64,000 nucleotides of DNA, taken from contig NZ_RAPO01000005.1 in assembly GCF_003610195.1 (NCBI RefSeq), forward strand, positions 1 through 64,000, in the 5' to 3' direction. This DNA is from Halopiger aswanensis (GTDB lineage Archaea > Halobacteriota > Halobacteria > Halobacteriales > Natrialbaceae). The notes beneath the pieces are model-generated. The model did not search any database. It saw only the letters and a list, made by a program, of their open reading frames with translations, and was not told where the DNA came from. Position numbers and translations under genes: made by a program. Shown piece after piece: positions 60,918-64,000 of this stretch (the stretch's first letter is position 1; every line of letters starts with the position of its first letter).

Positions 60918-62426
60918 GTGGGGACGTGTTTAATGACCTCAACCGTGGTCGATCAGTGCATGGATCAAAGCACTGCGGAGTTCGACTTTCTCGTAATCGG
61001 CTCAGGATCTGGACTCGACGTAGCGAGCGCCGCCGCAAGTCGCGGCCAGTCCGTTGCAGTCGTTGAGAAGGGGCCACTCGGCGGCACGTGTCTCAACCGT
61101 GGCTGTATTCCGTCGAAAAAACTGCTGTACCACGCCGAGGTGATGGAGACCGTCGAACGCGCCGACGAATTCGGCATTAACGCTGACGTGACCGATGTCG
61201 ACTTCGCCGACATCGTTCGTGAGGTGAACGAGGACGTCTCGAGCAGTGCCGAGTCGATTCACCATGGGTTGCGAACTTCGAGTCAGCACACGCTACTCGA
61301 GGGCGAAGGCCGGTTCATAGACGACCGGACGATCGAAATCGTCGACGGACTCGACGCCGGAAAGCGCGCGCGAGCCGATACGGTCCTCGTGGCAGCGGGA
61401 ACACGGCCGTTGATCCCCCCAATCGACGGAATTGAGGACGTCGACTACATCACCAGCCGAGAGGCGCTCCAGTTGGAGACGCCACCCGATCACCTCGTCA
61501 TCGTCGGCGGCGGCTACATCGCGGCCGAACTCGCACACTTCTTCGGGACGTTCGGCAGCGACGTGTCGATCGTGGGCCGTCGCCCGCAACTCCTTCCAAC
61601 GGCCGACGAGGACGTCGCGGCCGCATTCACCGAGCGCTACGCCGATCGGTTCGATGTCTACACGGGGTACGAGGCCGTTGCGGCCTCGCAAGGAGACGAC
61701 GAGGTGACTATCGAAGCTCGAGCGTATCCGCCGGCATGGGACGATGCGGACGGACGCAACGACGTGGCCGTGACCGGCGACACGATACTCGTCGCGGCAG
61801 GCCGACGACCGAATTCCGACCGCCTGAACCTCGAGGCGACCGGCGTCGAGACCGACGAGCGCGGATTCATCGAGACCGACGCGTATCTGCGCACGACGGC
61901 CGACGGGATCTGGGCGCTGGGCGACATTGTCGGCGAGCACCTGCTGAAACACAACGCGAACCACGAGGCTCGAACCGTCGTTCGGAACCTATTCGGTGAC
62001 GAACTCGAGGCGGTCGACTACACCGCGATGCCGTTCGCCGTCTTCGGCTCGCCGGAGGTTGCGGGCGTCGGGGCACGCGAACAAGACCTCCGCGACGCCG
62101 ACAACGAGTACGCTACCGCGACTCACCGATACGAGGACACGGCCCGTGGCAAGGCGATGAAGACGGAAGGGTTCGTCAAGGTCCTCGTCGAGCCGAACGG
62201 CAAAATTCTGGGCTGTCACATCGTTGGCCCCGAGGCGTCGAACCTGATCGAGGAGGTCGTCGTCGCGATGAAAGCAGGGACGGGAACCGTCTGGGACATC
62301 CGCGAATCAGTGCATATCCATCCCGCGCTGTCGGAAGTAGTCGATCGGGCATTCTCCGGACGGTTCACTCGACGCGGCGCGGGCGCACACGAGCACGACC
62401 ACGACCATCACCACGGGCACGAATGA
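60918..62426 (+). CDS. FAD-dependent disulfide oxidoreductase with His-rich tail
   Basis: A 502-residue class I pyridine nucleotide-disulfide oxidoreductase. FAD site VIGSGSGLDVASAAA, redox-active disulfide GGTCLNRGCIPSKK, NAD(P) site VIVGGGYIAAELAHFFG, FAD site 2 IWALGDI and the catalytic His-Glu VHIHPALSEVV are all present. The substrate could be a mercuric ion, dihydrolipoamide or a low-molecular-weight thiol disulfide such as bis-gamma-glutamylcystine. The last 12 residues HEHDHDHHHGHE could bind metal. A strong AGGAGGT lies 10 bases before the GTG at 60918; ATG starts at 60933 and 60960 are alternatives. Confidence 0.88.
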   Translation: MGTCLMTSTVVDQCMDQSTAEFDFLVIGSGSGLDVASAAASRGQSVAVVEKGPLGGTCLNRGCIPSKKLLYHAEVMETVERADEFGINADVTDVDFADIVREVNEDVSSSAESIHHGLRTSSQHTLLEGEGRFIDDRTIEIVDGLDAGKRARADTVLVAAGTRPLIPPIDGIEDVDYITSREALQLETPPDHLVIVGGGYIAAELAHFFGTFGSDVSIVGRRPQLLPTADEDVAAAFTERYADRFDVYTGYEAVAASQGDDEVTIEARAYPPAWDDADGRNDVAVTGDTILVAAGRRPNSDRLNLEATGVETDERGFIETDAYLRTTADGIWALGDIVGEHLLKHNANHEARTVVRNLFGDELEAVDYTAMPFAVFGSPEVAGVGAREQDLRDADNEYATATHRYEDTARGKAMKTEGFVKVLVEPNGKILGCHIVGPEASNLIEEVVVAMKAGTGTVWDIRESVHIHPALSEVVDRAFSGRFTRRGAGAHEHDHDHHHGHE

Positions 62427-62506
62427 GGAATGCAGCCGTCCGGCGGCGCGATCGGAGTGAGCAAGCGGCGGACCGAGGTCAGCGGATGTGGCTCTGGACG
62501 GGCGCG

Positions 62507-62881
62507 TTACTCGGCTGCGTGCGCCTCGAGCGCGTCCACGAGCGATTCGGCGGGCTGAAAACCATCATCGAAACGAGCGACTTCCTTGCCGTCTCGCAAG
62601 ACGACGAGCGTCGGCACACTCTGAACGCCGAACTCGGCGGCAAGATCAGGAACGAGGCCGGCGTTCACCGTCGCCACGGCGCCTGGCGCGCTACGTGCGA
62701 CAGTCCCGAGCACCGGCTCCATCGACGCACAGATGCCGCAACCGGACGTGACGAACTCGAGGAGGACGAGGTCGTGGTCCTCGAGTAGACTCTCGTACTC
62801 GGCGGCGTCATTCAAGGCTATGGGTTTTCGCAGTAACTGGCCGTCGGTTGGCTCCGAAGCGGTCGGTTCGGTCATCGTCAT
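62507..62881 (-). CDS. Thioredoxin-like protein with CGIC active site
   Basis: A 124-residue thioredoxin-fold protein. Active site TSGCGICASMEPVLG (CGIC in place of CGPC) and cis-Pro loop QSVPTLVVLRDG are clear. The ATG at 62881 is used; 62875 is equally good. It lies downstream and opposite to the FAD disulfide oxidoreductase, which could be its reductase. A GTATTGT element is found about 45 bases upstream. Confidence 0.88.
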   Translation of the reverse strand: MTMTEPTASEPTDGQLLRKPIALNDAAEYESLLEDHDLVLLEFVTSGCGICASMEPVLGTVARSAPGAVATVNAGLVPDLAAEFGVQSVPTLVVLRDGKEVARFDDGFQPAESLVDALEAHAAE

Positions 62882-62922
62882 CAATACGGTTCGAGCGCAT
62901 ATGAGTGTTTTGCGTAGAAAAC

Positions 62923-62929
62923 ACAATAC
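62923..62929. promoter_or_regulatory. ACAATAY element upstream of CGIC thioredoxin
   Basis: ACAATAC on the plus strand (GTATTGT in gene direction), 42-48 bases before the start, inside AAACACAATACTATC, close in sequence to the element before the SHOCT operon. Confidence 0.4.
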
Positions 62930-63347
62930 TATCTAATCACGTCGATCGACAATGACGGTGACGGGATACTGGGCACTCTCACAGAGGTATACCACGGTTT
63001 TGGGTTACGCCTGCACTGACCGATGAAGGCCGTCAACTGTACCGTGACTTTGACTAGTAATGCCGGTGACGAACCGCCGATAACCACGATCGAAGGGAAA
63101 AACGATACGAAAACAGCACTCACGGATCTCCGGATGATTCCGGACACTATTACTGCTATCTGTGACGCTCCGATGTTGTGATCTATGCCATATTATCCGC
63201 GATACACACCCTGAATCGTAATAATTCGTGTTTACCGCTGTCCCAAGACAGGAGGATTTTCGCCGACTTACATAAGGGAATACATCCGCCCTGTCAATGA
63301 AATTGAAACGGCGACGTCACGTCGTCTCCCTCCGCTTTCGAGCCAGT
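62927..63347. other. Intergenic stretch before the last TauE gene
   Basis: 421 bases. A 51-codon frame at 63023-63178 (MKAVNCTVTLTSNAGDEPPI...) is open, but I could not support it. AT-rich TATA-like sequences occur around 63186-63225. No repeat or structural RNA was recognised. Confidence 0.4.
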
Positions 63348-64000
63348 ATGAGTGCCTCAGAATCCACAGTCGACATCGAACAGTTCGTCACGAATCTCTT
63401 TGCGTTCCGCTACCGCGAGATGACGATGGTCGTCGCGACGCTGGCCGTCCTCGTCGCCTCGATGGCGTTCTTCCCCGGGTTCGAGAACGTCGGGGACGGT
63501 ATTCAGTCCGATCTCTCAGGCGGATTGCTCGCCGGGATCATCCTGGTCGCGATCGTCGCCGGCGCTGTCAAAGGGATGACCGGTTTCGGCTACTCGCTCA
63601 TCATGACACCGATCGTCGCGTCCGTGATCGATCCGACGGTCGCCGTCGTCGTCCTAGCGATTCCGCCGTGGATGCTCAACATGTTCCAGATCGCCGAAAC
63701 CGGAACGGGACGGGCGTTCGTTCGCGAGGAGTGGGCGCTCCTGTTGCTCGCCGTCGTTGGAACGGTCATCGGTGTCGCGGCGCTGGCGACGTTCAGCGCC
63801 GGCCCTGTCGTCGCGTTCGTGATCGGTCTCATTCTCCTCGGCTACGTCGCCTTCCAAGTCGCACAGAACTTCGTCACGGTTGAGGAAGCACACCATCCGT
63901 TTGCTCTCGGCACCGCCGGATTCTTCCAAGGTTTCTTGCTTGCGTTCGCGAATCTTGGGCCACTGCTCCCGGCGTACTTCCACACCTTCGAACGGGACAC
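63348..64000 (+). CDS. TauE/SafE-family exporter 3 (runs off the window)
   Basis: The first 217 residues of a permease that continues past the window edge. After an approximately 25-residue hydrophilic N-terminus there are helices TMVVATLAVLVASMAFFPGF and GGLLAGIILVAIVAGAVKGM, then the first TauE motif GMTGFGYSLIMTPIVASVID and further helices to the end. It is the third TauE-type gene in 10 kb, but it has a longer N-terminus than the others. Confidence 0.85.
   Translation, partial: MSASESTVDIEQFVTNLFAFRYREMTMVVATLAVLVASMAFFPGFENVGDGIQSDLSGGLLAGIILVAIVAGAVKGMTGFGYSLIMTPIVASVIDPTVAVVVLAIPPWMLNMFQIAETGTGRAFVREEWALLLLAVVGTVIGVAALATFSAGPVVAFVIGLILLGYVAFQVAQNFVTVEEAHHPFALGTAGFFQGFLLAFANLGPLLPAYFHTFERD

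Noticed and set aside
63023-63178. 51-codon plus-strand frame (MKAVNCTVTLTSNAG...)
   Set aside because: No recognisable features and no operon context; length is near chance level.
1-64000. CRISPR arrays, rRNA and tRNA genes
   Set aside because: No regularly spaced repeats, rRNA signatures or convincing tRNA sequences were seen anywhere in the window.

Overview
The window is from a haloarchaeon, most likely a Natrialbales-type genome such as the Natrinema, Haloterrigena or Natronorubrum group. The proteins are very acidic, the base composition is GC-rich with AT-rich intergenic promoters, and there are HalOD1 domains, a TFB, Tat lipoproteins, a PGF-CTERM-like protein and several haloarchaea-restricted families. 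I saw no rRNA, tRNA or CRISPR array.

Region 1 (about 1-24.5 kb) is an integrated, conjugation-like element. One long leftward operon (16.43 to 2.5 kb) encodes a small RHH-like protein, a VirB2-like pilin, a large glycosylatable surface protein, a Tat lipoprotein, a VirB6-like channel protein, a PrgI/VirB3-like protein, a VirB4 ATPase, a VirD4/HerA-like ATPase with an extra C-terminal region, and a two-gene archaeo-eukaryotic primase pair (PriS-like and PriL-like). Downstream are small element genes and an intact wHTH gene followed by a broken MazF/PemK-like toxin. Two near-identical long inverted repeats (TTAACCAACAC...GTGTTGGTTAA) lie about 140-170 bp upstream of two leftward units of this element. 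The 17-24 kb part is AT-richer cargo: a wHTH/TumE-like pair, a lipoprotein, a frameshifted exported protein and unknowns. It ends with a complete tyrosine recombinase.

Region 2 (24.8-36 kb) returns to chromosome-like sequence. It has small regulators (DUF7344, HalOD1) and the first half of a sulfane-sulfur module: DsrE-like protein, TusA, rhodanese-metallo-beta-lactamase fusion, two YeeE/YedE half-transporters and a PiT-like permease. Next come uroporphyrinogen-III synthase, AzlCD, a wHTH regulator and TFB. Decayed pieces sit here too: a DUF6544 fragment, a deoxyhypusine synthase fragment and solitary IS-like ends.

Region 3 (36-50 kb) holds an acyl-CoA synthetase, a multicopper oxidase, an IclR regulator, deoxyhypusine synthase, an IS remnant, a PGF-CTERM-like secreted protein and a multi-PAS histidine kinase.

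Region 4 (49-64 kb) is the second half of the sulfur island: a MetE-like protein, DUF1684, thioredoxins, an SHOCT protein, a second TusA, sulfide:quinone oxidoreductase, DUF1641, three TauE/SafE permeases, a double UspA, a DUF7512 microprotein, a cysteine-bearing wHTH regulator, a ZIP transporter and a disulfide oxidoreductase. A short element ACAATAY recurs upstream of most of these units, including the wHTH regulator itself, which suggests one regulon. Between the regulator and the ZIP gene is a 1,001-bp element bounded by long inverted repeats and an imperfect 8-bp duplication. It carries no transposase, only a HEPN-domain gene interrupted by a single in-frame amber codon just before its catalytic motif.
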